From assembly GCA_016710365.1 (NCBI GenBank), contig JADJVW010000025.1, positions 1-64,000 on the forward strand: a DNA stretch of 64,000 nt. Reading direction: 5' to 3'. The position numbers and the translations under genes are program-made. This stretch comes from Candidatus Caldilinea saccharophila. GTDB lineage: Bacteria; Chloroflexota; Anaerolineae; Caldilineales; Caldilineaceae. Below the pieces are notes generated by a model. That model saw nothing but the letters and a program-made list of their open reading frames with translations, had not been told where the DNA came from and made no database searches. Position 1 is the stretch's first letter. Each line of letters opens with the position of its first letter. Shown piece by piece: positions 53,470 to 63,786 of the stretch.

Positions 53470-55817
53470 ACGGCTTGACCTCCGCGCCTGGCGCGGCGCC
53501 GCCCCAGGTGCAGCCATCCAACGACCGCTGGATGCAACGGTGGGCGTGGCTGATCCTCGGCCTTTTCCTGCTTTTGGGAAGCGCCTACAGCCTTGTCGTG
53601 CCTGCGTTCGAGACGCCCGACGAACCCTTTCACTACGGCTTTGCGCGCCACATTGCCCAGGGCAATGGCCTGCCCGTCCAGGACCCACAAAACACAGGGC
53701 CGTGGGCGCAGGAAGGCAGCCAAGCGCCGCTCTACTATCTGCTCGCCGGGCTGGCGACGACTTTTATCGACCAGCGCGATTTTGCTGAAAGCGCGGTGCG
53801 CAATCCACGCGCCAATATCGGCGACCCGCTCTACCCCGGCAACAAGAACTTCATGCTCTACTCCGGACGCTGGCAGCCGTTGCAGGGCGTGAACCTGGCG
53901 CTGCACGTCGGTCGTTGGCTCTCGCTGCTGCTGGGCGCGCTCACGCTGTGGGCGACGTTCCGGCTGGGCGTCTACACCTTCCCCCACAGTCGCACATTGC
54001 CCCTGCTGGCGATGGCGCTGGTGGCGGCCATCCCGCAATTTCTCTTTCTCAGCGCCTCCTTCTCCAACGACAACGCCGTAATCGCGGCCAGCACCTTTAC
54101 CCTCTTCTGGCTGGCGCGCTTGCTGGCCAGGCGCGACGATGCACCCATCCAATGGTGGGAATGGAGTGTGCTGGGTGTGGCGTTGGGCGCGGCCGCGTTG
54201 AGCAAGTTGCAAGGGCTGGGGCTGATCCCGCTCAGCGGCCTGGCGGTGCTCTTGCTGGCCTGGCGTCGCCACGCGTGGCGGTTATTGCTGGACGCGGTGA
54301 TCTTTGCAGGCGTCCCCGCAATCGCAATTGCCGGCTGGTGGTACTGGCGCAACCTCACGCTCTATGGCGACTGGAGCGGGCTGTCGCATCTGATGGAGAT
54401 CAACGGGCAGCGTCAAGGCGGGATCGAGTGGCGCAACTTCTGGCCGGAGTTCGCCGGCTTGCGCTATTCGGCCTGGGGCGTCTTTGGCTGGTTTAATATC
54501 CTGCTGCCGGACTGGTTCTACAAGGTGATGGACGCTATCACGGTGATTGGCTTAGCAGGCGCCGTGCTGTCGACTATTGCCTCCCTCACGCGAAGACATT
54601 TGCCCCTCACCCCTCGCCCCTCGCTCCGCATACTGGCGCTGCTCTGGCTCTGGCTGGCGATGATGCTGGCGCTCCTGCTCTACTGGACGGCGCAGGCGAC
54701 GGGCAGTCAAGGGCGGCTGCTCTTTCCGGCCCTCGCGGCTTTTGCCATTTTGTTGGTGGCGGGCATCGACTTCTGGCTGCGTTGGCTGCCGGTCCTCGCG
54801 CAGCGCCTGGTGTGGACGGGGCTGTTTGGGCTGTTGGCGGGCATGTCGATCTACGCGCTCGGCTGGCTGTTGCCCGGCGCCTATTATGCCCCCGCGCCGG
54901 TCGCCGCGATTGCTAGTAACGCGCTGCCCGTCGCGCTGCGCTATGGCGAAGACGAGCCTATCTGGCTGGAGGCCGTGACGATTGACGCGGCACGCGTGCG
55001 CGCCGGCGAGGTTGCGCCGGTCACGCTCTACTTCCGAACGCCGGCAAAACTTGAACACGATTATCAGCTCTTTCTGCAATTGCTCGACGAGAACGGCGCA
55101 GAAATTGCCAACCTCACCACGCATCCCGGCTGGGGACGCAACCCGACCACTTTCTGGACGCCAGGCGCGCTGTACGCCGACCGCTATCTGCTGCCTGTCC
55201 CCGCCGCGGCGGGGAGCGGGTCGCCGCTGGCCGCGCGCCTCTATGTGGGTTTCATCGATCCAGCCACCGAAGGCGCGTCTGGGCAGCCTGGCGAGTTTCT
55301 GCCTCTGCCCGCTTACGCCGCGGAGGGCGGCGAGGTCACGCCGTTTGTGGGGACGGTGGTGGTGGAGCCTGCCACCACGCCACAGCTCGATACGCCTGGC
55401 GCCGTCGTCGCCAACAGCGAGTTCGGCAATGTGATCCGGCTCAACGATGCAGAAACTGAGTTTCTTGAAGAAACTCAGTTTCTAACCGTGAAGCTGCTCT
55501 GGGAAGCGCTCGGCGCACCGGCCACCGCTTACACGGCGTTTGTGCATGTCGTGGATGCGACGGGCGCGCCCGTGGGTGGGTTCGACCGTGCGCCGGCTGG
55601 GGATCGCTTTCCCACGCATCTGTGGCGCGCCGGCGACCGCGTCTTGAGCCAGTTCGAGGTGGAATTGGCAGCGCCGCTTCCGCCTGGAACGTATGATGTT
55701 TGGGTGGGGCTGTACGAATCAGCCAGCGCGGGCGCGCTGCGGCTGCCCGTAACCGCGCCAGGTGAACTACTGGCTGGAGACGGTGAGGTGAAGATTGGGC
55801 AATTTACAGTGCAATGA
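53466..55817 (+). CDS. Large GT39-like membrane protein (third)
   Basis: 783 residues. The first loop is VPAFETPDEPFHYGFARHIA, as in DUF2142/GT39-type proteins with an E-T-P-D-E motif; then about 11 TM helices (AIPQFLFLSASFSNDNAVIA near 185, with the conserved N-D-N). The C-terminal ~300 residues are two beta-sandwich-like units (VTLYFRTPAKLEHDYQLFLQ, PGTYDVWVGLYESASAGALR). ATGA overlap with the previous gene gives tight coupling. Two oddities are inside the frame: a CCCCTCGCCCCTCGC-like low-complexity run near 54610, and a perfect 33-base palindrome at 55451-55483 coding ETEFLEETQFLT. Confidence 0.82.
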   Translation: MNGLTSAPGAAPPQVQPSNDRWMQRWAWLILGLFLLLGSAYSLVVPAFETPDEPFHYGFARHIAQGNGLPVQDPQNTGPWAQEGSQAPLYYLLAGLATTFIDQRDFAESAVRNPRANIGDPLYPGNKNFMLYSGRWQPLQGVNLALHVGRWLSLLLGALTLWATFRLGVYTFPHSRTLPLLAMALVAAIPQFLFLSASFSNDNAVIAASTFTLFWLARLLARRDDAPIQWWEWSVLGVALGAAALSKLQGLGLIPLSGLAVLLLAWRRHAWRLLLDAVIFAGVPAIAIAGWWYWRNLTLYGDWSGLSHLMEINGQRQGGIEWRNFWPEFAGLRYSAWGVFGWFNILLPDWFYKVMDAITVIGLAGAVLSTIASLTRRHLPLTPRPSLRILALLWLWLAMMLALLLYWTAQATGSQGRLLFPALAAFAILLVAGIDFWLRWLPVLAQRLVWTGLFGLLAGMSIYALGWLLPGAYYAPAPVAAIASNALPVALRYGEDEPIWLEAVTIDAARVRAGEVAPVTLYFRTPAKLEHDYQLFLQLLDENGAEIANLTTHPGWGRNPTTFWTPGALYADRYLLPVPAAAGSGSPLAARLYVGFIDPATEGASGQPGEFLPLPAYAAEGGEVTPFVGTVVVEPATTPQLDTPGAVVANSEFGNVIRLNDAETEFLEETQFLTVKLLWEALGAPATAYTAFVHVVDATGAPVGGFDRAPAGDRFPTHLWRAGDRVLSQFEVELAAPLPPGTYDVWVGLYESASAGALRLPVTAPGELLAGDGEVKIGQFTVQ
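55451..55483. repeat. 33-base perfect palindrome inside the third glycosyltransferase gene
   Basis: AGAAACTGAGTTTCTT, one base, and its exact complement (16+1+16). It is in frame and adds about 11 residues to a beta-sandwich loop. Same length and layout as the palindrome at 42158-42190. Confidence 0.93.
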
Positions 55818-55936
55818 GCTTGAATGAAGAGTACAACGGAGGCGGGGAAGCGACGGCTGCGCTCTTTTTTCAGCAGAGTATTCCGTTCGTTAATCAGCGG
55901 AGCGCAGCAGTTTTCTGCTCGCACCGCTGTTGCGCT

Positions 55937-56783
55937 TTACGGCGTCACCACCACAGGCGTCGAAATTTCACTCAGCCAGGCAGCAACCTGCACCGGCAAG
56001 ATCACCGAGCCTACGCCCAACCCGTGCAAGATCGTGGTCATCGCTTCGATAGAAGGCATGGTATAGAGTTTGGATTCCACCTCGGCCGCGGTGAACGCCT
56101 GCGCCAGGGCGTCGGCTTGTGCGCTGGATTGGCCGAGCATCATCACGTCGATCTTGGCGTGATGCAGTTTGGCGAGTTGGATGGCAAGTTGCACCGCATG
56201 GTCGGAGGAAGGGTCGCCCAGGTAGACGACCGTAAAGGGGCCGATGAGCGCGGTCTGTGCGCTCTGCACGATGACCGGGCGCTGTGTATTGCGCACCACG
56301 GCCTGCGCGCTGGAGCCGGTGCGCTTCCCCCGGCGTCATGCCCACGCGTCCCAGGCTGACCATCTGCGCGGACAAGCCGGCTGCGATCAGTTCCTGCGTC
56401 ACGCCGCCGCGCACCACCTTGAACGACCATGAGACGCGCTGGCGACCGGCCACATCGGCCATAATCTTGCGCAGCAACGTTGCCTGGATGCGAAAATCAC
56501 GTTCCATACGCGCCTGTTCGAGACGACGCGGGTTGCCTGTAAAAGAGCCGATCTCCAGCCCGAACGGCAAGCCACACAGATGCAGCAAGTTGACATCCTC
56601 GACGTATAGCCCGCGCAGTTCCAGCTTCAAGGCAGACGCGACCTCAGCCGCGGCCACCAATGCCGCCGCACTGTGGGGAGATGCGTCCAGCGCCACCAGG
56701 ATGTAGCCCGTTGGCAATGGCTGGTGTAAGGTTTCGCTCAATATTTCGGGCGCCATCATTGCGCCGTGTTCTTCCGCGCTCAT
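55937..56783 (-). CDS. Universal stress protein family, two-domain, one frameshift
   Basis: About 280 residues when joined. The N-terminal UspA-like domain reads GYILVALDASPHSAAALVAA, then LKLELRGLYVEDVNLLHLCG; a second half starts after a frameshift near 56325 (VSLGRVGMTPGE to VRNTQRPVIVQSAQTALIGP) and has FTVVYLGDPSSDHAVQLAIQ and LAKLHHAKIDVMMLG. The ATP-binding G-x2-G-x9-G-S/T motif is not clear in either half, so it may be of the non-nucleotide-binding kind. Role: stress adaptation, partner unknown. Confidence 0.75.
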
Positions 56784-56827
56784 CCAGATTTGTTCCTACT
56801 TGCTTACTGTCGCTGTGCTGCTGGATT

Positions 56828-56880
56828 GCGGACGTCTCGTCCGCTTTTCCTGAGCAATCTAATGCGGACGAGACGTCCGC
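56828..56880. repeat. Double palindrome, family D copy 2
   Basis: GCGGACGTCTCGTCCGC (56828-56844) and GCGGACGAGACGTCCGC (56864-56880) are each palindromic, and each is the reverse complement of the other. They sit in the 150-base gap between the Lon-family gene and the stress-protein gene. Confidence 0.85.
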
Positions 56881-56933
56881 GATCCCGAGCAGCGTCTCCC
56901 TGTCTCCCCTTCTCCTTGTCTCCCGCTCTCCCC

Positions 56934-59397
56934 CTACGCCAACTTGGGCGGATCGGTTTTGCTGCTGGAAGCCGCCGGCTTTGGGGCGCCACCCTTTGCT
57001 TCGAGCGCCTGCCGCTTTTTTGCCATTTGCCCCAGCCGATCGGCGACGGCGCGGTTGATTGACCCTTTGGGATATTTGCCTCGCTTGTCAGGCGTACCCG
57101 CAGGCATCCCCGTCAACACTTCGATGCCTTCATCGACGTGTGCAATGGCATAAATCTGGAAGCGCCCGGCCTCCACCGCCTCGACCACATCGCGGCGCAG
57201 CATCAAGTGCTTGACGTTGGTTTCCGGAATCAGTACGCCCTGCTCGCCAGTCAACCCGCGCGCTTTGCACAGATCAAAGAAGCCTTCGATCTTTTCGTTG
57301 ACGCCGCCGATGGCCTGGACGCGACCGGTCTGATCCACCGAGCCGGTGACCGCCAGTGATTGTTTGATAGGAACTTGCCCGATCGCCGAAAGCAGTGCAT
57401 AAAACTCGGTTGATGAGGCGCTGTCGCCTTCTACGCCGCCGTACGACTGCTCGAAGACCAGGCTGGCGGAGAGCGCTAGCGGCTGCTCGATGGCGTAGCG
57501 CGCATTGAGCAAGCTGGCCAGAATGAGCACGCCCTTGGCGTGGATCGGCCCGCTCAGGTTGACTTCACGCTCGATGTTGACCACATCGCCGCGCCCCATG
57601 CGCACCGTGGCTGTGATGCGCGACGGCTGGCCAAAGGCATAGTTGCCAAGTTGCAACACGGACAGTCCGTTGATCTGCCCAATCGCCGCGCCGGTGGTTT
57701 CGATGTGGATGGTCTTGCGCAGCACTTCATCCTGCATCAAACGGGCCACGCGGTCGAGGCGGAAGACCTGGGCGTCAAGCGCCTGACGCACGTGCTCGAC
57801 GCCGATTACCTCGGCGTCGCTTTCAGCGGCCCCAGAAATTTGCCTCTTGCAGCAAGTCCACAATGGCCTGCAATTGTGCGGTCAGGCGTTGGCTGTCGTT
57901 GGCAAGCCGGGCGGCGTGGTCGATGACCGCGCCTACGGCGTAGCGATCCAGCGGACGCAGCTCCTCCTTGCGCGCGATCGAGGCCAGCAACTGGGCATAG
58001 GCCAACTGAGTCTCCGGCGTGCGCTCCACTTCATCGGCAAAATCAGCCGCCACCTTGAAGAGTTCGTTGAAGTCGGGGTCGTGCTGTGACAGCAGATAAT
58101 AGAGCGTGCGGTCGCCCAGCAGCACCACTTTGACGTTGAGAGGCATCGGCTCAGGCTCCAGCGAGATCGTGCTGGTCAGGCTGAGCATCTGTCCGACCGA
58201 TTCGATGCGCACCTCGCCAAACTCCAACGCCCGCTTCAATCCTTCCCAGGAATAGGCGCTGGAGAGCACTTTGAGCGCGTCGAGGATCAGATAGCCGCCG
58301 TTGGCGCGGTGGAGCGCCCCCGGCTTGATCAGTGTAAAGTCGGTGACAAGGGCGCCCATCTGCGCCATCTGTTCGACGCGACCGGTCAGGTTGGTGTAGG
58401 TTGGGTTGCTTTCATAGATCACCGGCGCGCGCTGGGCATCGTCGGCATCGACGAACAAGTTGACTTGGTAGCGACGCAACGGCGAAACGTGGTCGACAAA
58501 GACTGCCGGCCCGTCGCCATCGCCTGCTTGCTGCTGCTTTTCGCCCGCCACCATAAAATCGCCAAGGTGCTCCTGGACATCCCGGCGCACGGCCTCGAAG
58601 AAGGTGAGGACATCCTGCATTTCGGCGTAGGTTGCGGCCAACTCGGAAATGAGGTCGTTGAGGACGACGCCAGCTACCTCGCGATTCAATTCACGCATGC
58701 GGTTGCGCAACTCGCGCTCCCAGCGCGGCGCCTTGGAGACAACCTTCTGGAGCTCCTCTTGCATCACTTCGACATCGGCCTGGATGCGCTTTTGATCCTC
58801 TTCGGGCAGCTTATCAAATTCTTCGGGAGGCAGCACTTCTTCGCCCTTGAGTGGGGCAAAGGTCAGGCCGGAGGAGGTGCGCAGCAACGCCAGGCCGCGC
58901 TGCTTGGCCTGTTCTTGAAGTCCCATCAGGCTCGCCTGTTGTTGCTCTTGAAACTCACTCTCGATCGCCCGCCGCCGCGCTTGATACTCTTCGCTTTCAA
59001 AGGCGGCTGACAGGGCAGTCTGCATGTCCTCGACCAGGCGATCCATGTCCCGTTTCAACTGGCGACCGCTGCCCGCAGGGAGACGCAGGATGCGCGGACG
59101 ATAGGGTTGGTCAAAGTTGTTGACATAGCACCAGTCGAAGGGGGGCGGCTCCTGCGCCGCGCGCTTCTCGACCGTGCGGCTTACAAGCGTGTGCTTGCCC
59201 AACCCAGCCGGGCCGAGCGCGTAGATGTTGTAGCCTTGCCGGCGGAGCTTGACGCCAAACTGAATCGCGCTCATCGGACGTTCCTGTCCGATAAAGGAGG
59301 TCTGTCCGTCTAGTTCCGCCGTTGTTTCGAACGTGAAATCCTCCGGTGCACAACAGCGCCGCAGCGCGTCGGGGGATAAAGGTTTCACTGGAGACAC
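56934..59397 (-). CDS. Lon-family ATP-dependent protease (LonB/AAA_32 type), one frameshift
   Basis: About 820 residues when joined. Walker A is ALGPAGLGKHTLVSRTVEK near residue 63; a long coiled-coil insertion (about 150-260) and the sensor region GALHRANGGYLILDALKVL follow. The frame breaks near 57835 (LQEANFWG to AAESDAEVIGVEHVRQALD). The C-terminal Lon protease domain is complete: GGVEGDSASSTEFYALLSAI with the catalytic Ser, and VTGSVDQTGRVQAIGGVNEK with the catalytic Lys. This is the AAA_32/Lon_C class, cytoplasmic, not the classical Lon with an N-terminal substrate domain. The C-terminal tail is Lys/Ala/Pro-rich. Confidence 0.9.
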
Positions 59398-59460
59398 AAG
59401 GAGGCTCCTCTCTGTGCAGGAAACTGATTGGAAGGCGTCAGTATACCAGAAAAAATAATG

Positions 59461-60387
59461 TCAGCACAGGGGAAACTGGTAATTCCACCACGCTGGCTCG
59501 CCTTGTCGCCAGCTTTGGCCGTCTCCACTGTGCTCGGAAAGGGCGGCGAGTTCCTCTAAGGGCAACCGCTGGAGAGCCCAACGCGCCTGGGTCGCGGTAA
59601 GCTCTAACCGCACCCAGGCGACGGGATAGTCGATAATGGCGGGGACGACCGCAAACACGCACGCTTGATGGTCGCCCAACGTGCGCACCTGAACGTCCAA
59701 ACGATGCGCGTGCCCCTGGAAGATGGCGCGCACGCCGCCGCGCCGTTGGATCACCTGCAACACCTCCGCTGCATTGGCGACGCCAAAATAGTCGCGCCAG
59801 GGACGCTCTCCTGCCCACGGGTGCAAGAGCTGATGCGTAAATAGCAATACGGGCCGCCCTTCGGCCGTCGCCAGCGCACAGTCGAGACGCTCCAATTCTG
59901 CGGGATTGACCCACCCGAAAACGGGGTCTCCATCGACCGCGGCGGCGATCTGCGCCGGCGTGTGCCCCATCGTATTGAGCAGAATCAAGCGCGCCTCCGG
60001 CAGGTCGATCAGCTTGCCTAATCCAGGTTCGTAACGCCACAGGGTATGAAATTCGCTCAGATCACCGTTTCCAGGGTGTACATCATGATTGCCCGGCAAC
60101 GCCACAATCGGCGCGCTCAACTCATGAAGACGGCGATAAAGATGCCGCATCGTGAATGTAAAGACATCCGATGGCATAGCATAACTCCCTCCGCCGCAGG
60201 TCAGATCGCCCAAATGCAGGGCCAGATCAACTTGCGTCGCTTCCAATTCTGTTAAAAGGGTATCCAAGATCCGCTCGGACCAGGGTTGAAGCTGCACGGC
60301 GCCGCTCGCTGTGACCACCGGCCGGCTACGCATCCAGAAATGGGTGTCAGAAACAATCCCGATCGTCGTTGATGCAGGTTCATTCAT
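59461..60387 (-). CDS. Calcineurin-like metallophosphoesterase
   Basis: 308 residues with all five motifs of the fold: IVSDTHFW (D-x-H, residues 11-18), LHLGDLTCGG, PGNHDVHPG, LLFTHQLLHPW and FQGHAHRLDV. These bind two metal ions for hydrolysis of phosphoesters; the substrate is not predictable. Its ATG overlaps the stop of the upstream binding-protein gene by the ATGA arrangement, so both are made from one transcript with the glycosidase gene. Confidence 0.9.
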   Translation of the reverse strand: MNEPASTTIGIVSDTHFWMRSRPVVTASGAVQLQPWSERILDTLLTELEATQVDLALHLGDLTCGGGSYAMPSDVFTFTMRHLYRRLHELSAPIVALPGNHDVHPGNGDLSEFHTLWRYEPGLGKLIDLPEARLILLNTMGHTPAQIAAAVDGDPVFGWVNPAELERLDCALATAEGRPVLLFTHQLLHPWAGERPWRDYFGVANAAEVLQVIQRRGGVRAIFQGHAHRLDVQVRTLGDHQACVFAVVPAIIDYPVAWVRLELTATQARWALQRLPLEELAALSEHSGDGQSWRQGEPAWWNYQFPLC

Positions 60388-61226
60388 GGCGCGCCTTCTT
60401 TGTTTGCTTGGTGGCCAAACCAGCGGTTTTCCAGATTTGCCAGGTCGCCGCGTGCCCTGAGCAGTTGCAGCGATGTCTCGACCTGGTTTCGCAGCTCGGT
60501 CGCGCGGCGTGGCATGACGATGACATAGGGAATACTTTCCAAGGGAGCATCTATGGCCGCCAGTGGCTGGCCGACAGCCTGCGCCTGGCGCAGTGAGACA
60601 TTATCGATAAAAATTGCGTCCAGGCTGCGATCTTCCAGCAGCGCCGCAATCAATTCGTCCGGCGTCTCAAACGGACTCACGTTCATCTCCACGCCCTCAC
60701 GTTGCAGGCGTCGCCCAACCATATCGCCCACACTGCCCCATTCTACCCCAACGCGCTGTCCGGTCAGATCAGACAAGGTGCGGATTGTAGAACCTACAGG
60801 CACAGCAATCCGCAGACCAGCGTCAAAATAAGGGGTGGAAAACAGGAACTCCTGCGTCAGGCGCTCGTCATAAGGATAGGCGCTCATGATGCTGTCGATG
60901 CGTCCCGCCTTGAGCGTGTCCGGCAAGCTATCAAAACCGACCGCCACAATCTCGGCGTGTACGCCCCACGTCTCCGCCAGCGCCTGCGCCAACGCCACGT
61001 CATACCCGACGGCCGCCCCGGTCGCGTCGAGTAGCTCGAAAGGCGGAAAGCTCGGATCCAGCCCAACCCGCCACACGCCCCGTTGCTGCACGGCCTGCCA
61101 GGTGGCATCGCGGCGCAGAAAAGGCAGGAGCGAGACGCTCTGATCGGCAAAGAGCAGCCAGGCGATCCCGGCTATACTTGCCACGAGCGCGGCGCCGGCC
61201 GCCATCCAGCGCCAGCGGTAACGCAT
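60384..61226 (-). CDS. Membrane-anchored solute-binding protein, family 3 (amino-acid type)
   Basis: 280 residues. One N-terminal TM anchor (MAAGAALVASIAGIAWLLFA) and a family 3 binding domain: WRVGLDPSFPPFELLDATGA, VGYDVALAQALAETWG, DSIMSAYPYDERLTQEFLFS and LTGQRVGVEWGSVGDMVGRR. No permease or ATPase gene is nearby. So it may feed a distant transporter or act as a sensor-like binding protein. The upstream glycosidase stop overlaps its ATG (TAATG). Confidence 0.85.
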   Translation of the reverse strand: MRYRWRWMAAGAALVASIAGIAWLLFADQSVSLLPFLRRDATWQAVQQRGVWRVGLDPSFPPFELLDATGAAVGYDVALAQALAETWGVHAEIVAVGFDSLPDTLKAGRIDSIMSAYPYDERLTQEFLFSTPYFDAGLRIAVPVGSTIRTLSDLTGQRVGVEWGSVGDMVGRRLQREGVEMNVSPFETPDELIAALLEDRSLDAIFIDNVSLRQAQAVGQPLAAIDAPLESIPYVIVMPRRATELRNQVETSLQLLRARGDLANLENRWFGHQANKEGAP

Positions 61227-62335
61227 TATCGCGCTAATTCGTGCGTGTATCGTTGCACCTCCGTGTAGATCGGTTTTGGCTCAAAATCGGTGCGCACGAA
61301 AGTGAAGTAATCCTGATACGAGTTTTGATCCCAGGGGAAGCGGAACACCCAGAGACAGAGCGCATCGAGCCAGGGCCATTCTTGCAGCGCAATATCATAG
61401 GCGCGCAAGGTGTAGACGATGCGCTGCGCCGGCCGTACGGCGCGCGTCCAGCGTGGATGGTCGTTCCAGCCGCCCTCGGTAATGATCGCCGGCGTTGCTG
61501 CGTCGCCGTTTTTGACCATGATATCGCGCAACAACTCGCTGCGGCGGAAGTTGACCACCTCTGGATCGGGCGGGCTGTCCGGTTCAAAATGCCAGCCATA
61601 GGCGTGAATCGCCAGGATATCAAAATAAGCGGCGGCGCCGGCGTCATACATCGCCTGGAGAAAGACCAGATCGTTGACGCCAAACTCACTGCCAGGCGGC
61701 GCCAGGGTTGGCGCCAGCGCGCCGGCCAACACGTGCACTTCGGGCGCAACGGCCTTGATCAAGGGATAGGCGGCCCGCAACAGCGCCGTGTATTTTGCTG
61801 CGTCGGGCGCGGCGTAGCCCCACTCCAGCGCCAGGTTTGGTTCGTTCCAGAGGATCACGTAGCTGACCTTGCCCCGGTAGCGTTCGGCAAATTTCGCCGC
61901 AAATCGGCCAAAATCAGCAAAGCGAGCTTCGTCCAGATAAAGTGGGGTGGTGTCTTTGGGGCGCGCCCAGGCCGGAACAAATCCCAACCGTGCGATGAGC
62001 GTCACTCCCTGGCGATTGGCGTGCGCGACGACCTGGTCGGCATGAACCCAGTTGTAGCGCCCAGGCGCCTCTTCAATGTACGCCCACGGAAAATACTCGA
62101 CGCTCCACGGAGCGCCCATTTCACGCACCATTTCCAGGGTTCGCTTGATCTTCCATTCTTCCACTTCGTCGGTCAGCCGTGTGTGAATGCCCACTTTGGG
62201 GTTGATGGTTTGGACGGTTTGCTGAGGGCCAAGCACAACCTTGGGTAAATATAAACGCCAAACCCAGATGCCAGTCAGGGCGAGCAACAGCCCAACGAGC
62301 AGCAAGAGGGACAGACGCCGCCTGTCGCGCAGCAT
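61226..62335 (-). CDS. Membrane-anchored clan GH-A glycoside hydrolase-like protein
   Basis: About 369 residues. An N-terminal TM anchor (LSLLLLVGLLLALTGIWVWR) is followed by a TIM-barrel domain of the GH39/GH5 kind: MGAPWSVEYFPWAYIEEAPG, VSYVILWNEPNLALEWGYAA with the Asn-Glu acid/base (about residue 163), and AIITEGGWNDHPRW with the nucleophile Glu (about 282). It probably hydrolyses a beta-glycoside at the outer face of the membrane, or binds it if inactive. First gene of a three-gene coupled operon with the binding protein and the phosphoesterase. ATG 62335 fits the anchor better than an in-frame ATG 14 codons upstream. Confidence 0.82.
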   Translation of the reverse strand: MLRDRRRLSLLLLVGLLLALTGIWVWRLYLPKVVLGPQQTVQTINPKVGIHTRLTDEVEEWKIKRTLEMVREMGAPWSVEYFPWAYIEEAPGRYNWVHADQVVAHANRQGVTLIARLGFVPAWARPKDTTPLYLDEARFADFGRFAAKFAERYRGKVSYVILWNEPNLALEWGYAAPDAAKYTALLRAAYPLIKAVAPEVHVLAGALAPTLAPPGSEFGVNDLVFLQAMYDAGAAAYFDILAIHAYGWHFEPDSPPDPEVVNFRRSELLRDIMVKNGDAATPAIITEGGWNDHPRWTRAVRPAQRIVYTLRAYDIALQEWPWLDALCLWVFRFPWDQNSYQDYFTFVRTDFEPKPIYTEVQRYTHELAR

Positions 62336-62406
62336 GTTCACACCTGCATCATAGCGCCGTCGGCGCATTTTGTCCAACCTGGGGACATTTATCGTTCGTC
62401 GCTAGT

Positions 62407-62435
62407 TTGAAACTTTGCCGCGGATCGGGTACAGT
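62407..62435 (+). promoter_or_regulatory. Candidate promoter of the FAD oxidoreductase gene
   Basis: TTGAAA (62407-62412) and TACAGT (62430-62435) separated by 17 bases, about 45 bases before ATG 62482, between two divergent genes. Confidence 0.5.
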
Positions 62436-62481
62436 CAACGGCGTCATCTCATTTCCTGTCCGCCTGATGCTGAGCGTCACG

Positions 62482-63752
62482 ATGAAGAGCACCGTATTCT
62501 GGACTGAAGAGTTTCCCCGTCCCGCCGATCTTTCCACCAGCGAATTGCCTGAAACTATCGACGTTGCCATCATCGGCAGCGGCTACACGGGGCTGAATGC
62601 GGCCATTGCCCTGCGCAAGGCCGGCGCGTCGGTGGCGGTGTTGGAGCAGGCGACTATCGGCTGGGGCGCCAGCAGCCGCAACGGGGGCATGGCGCTCACC
62701 GGCCTCAAGGAGGAGATGCCCGTCGTCTTCAAGCGCTATGGCGCCGAGATGGGGCGGGCGTTTTGGCAGTGGTCGCTGGATTCAGTCGCGCATGTCGAGC
62801 AGACGGTGGCGGCGGAAGGGATCGCCTGTGAGTTTGCGCGCACAGGGCATGTGACGTTGGCCTTCAAGCCGAGCCACTATGCACGTTTTGCCGAAGAAGT
62901 GCGCTGGTTTCACGAGATGCTGGCCTACGATGACCTCTGGGTGATGGACAAGTCCGAACTGCGCAGCGAGATCGGCGCCGACGTCTACCATGGCGGGCTG
63001 GGCGACCGCAACAGCGCGGCGCTGCACCCCGCACGCTATGTGTTTGGACTGGCGCAGGCCGCGACGCGCCACGGCGCGCTGCTCGTGGAGCACGCCGTGG
63101 TCAAGCGCATTGCACAGGCGCGGCTGGGATTTCTGGTTGCCACCAGCAAAGGCATCTTGAACGCACGCGAGGTGTTGGTCGCCACGAATGGTTACACGAC
63201 CAATGTCGTCGCACCGCTGCGCCAGGGCATCTTCCCGGTCGGCAGCTACATCATCACCACCGCGCCGCTCTCTGTTTCGTTGCAACAGGAACTCAGCCGC
63301 GCGGGCGCATGTTTTTCGACAGCAAGAACTTCCTCAATTACTTCCGCCTCACGCCCGATGGCCGGATGCTGTTTGGCGGACGCCACGATCTCTCCACCTC
63401 GCTCGACTTGACCGACAGCGCGCACAAAATGCAGGCGCGCATGGTCGAGGTCTTTCCGCAGCTTGCCGGCGTCCCCGTCACCCACTCGTGGAGCGGCAAG
63501 CTGGGTCTTGCCTTTGACCTGATGCCGCACGTTGGACGAGTGCGAGGCGTCCATTACGCCTACGGTTATGCCGGTCACGGCGTCTCGATCGCCAGCTACT
63601 TGGGCAAGGAAGTCGGTGAGATGCTGGCAGGGGCGCGCACGACAAATCTGTTTGCGCAGATCGATCATGCACGATATCCTTTTACACCTTACGATCAGCT
63701 TTATTTGCCGCTGGTTTCTGCCTGGTTCCGCTTATTGGACAGCGTATCTTGA
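62482..63752 (+). CDS. FAD-dependent oxidoreductase (DadA/PuuB-like), one frameshift
   Basis: About 423 residues when joined. Flavoprotein that would oxidise an amine or D-amino acid. The FAD-binding Rossmann motif is VAIIGSGYTGLNAAIALRKA near residue 30, followed by ATIGWGASSRNGGMA, the G-A-S-x-R-N-x-G motif of the gamma-glutamylputrescine oxidase/glycine oxidase group. The frame breaks near 63308; the other frame resumes at RMFFDSKNFLNYFRLTPDGR, MLFGGRHD, and ends with YAYGYAGHGVSIASYLGKEV, the C-terminal FAD site. ATG 62482 is chosen; an ATG five codons upstream is possible. The next gene starts 34 bases downstream. Confidence 0.86.
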
Positions 63753-63786
63753 GATAATCGGGGCCTTACCTTGAGGGGAGACTTTC

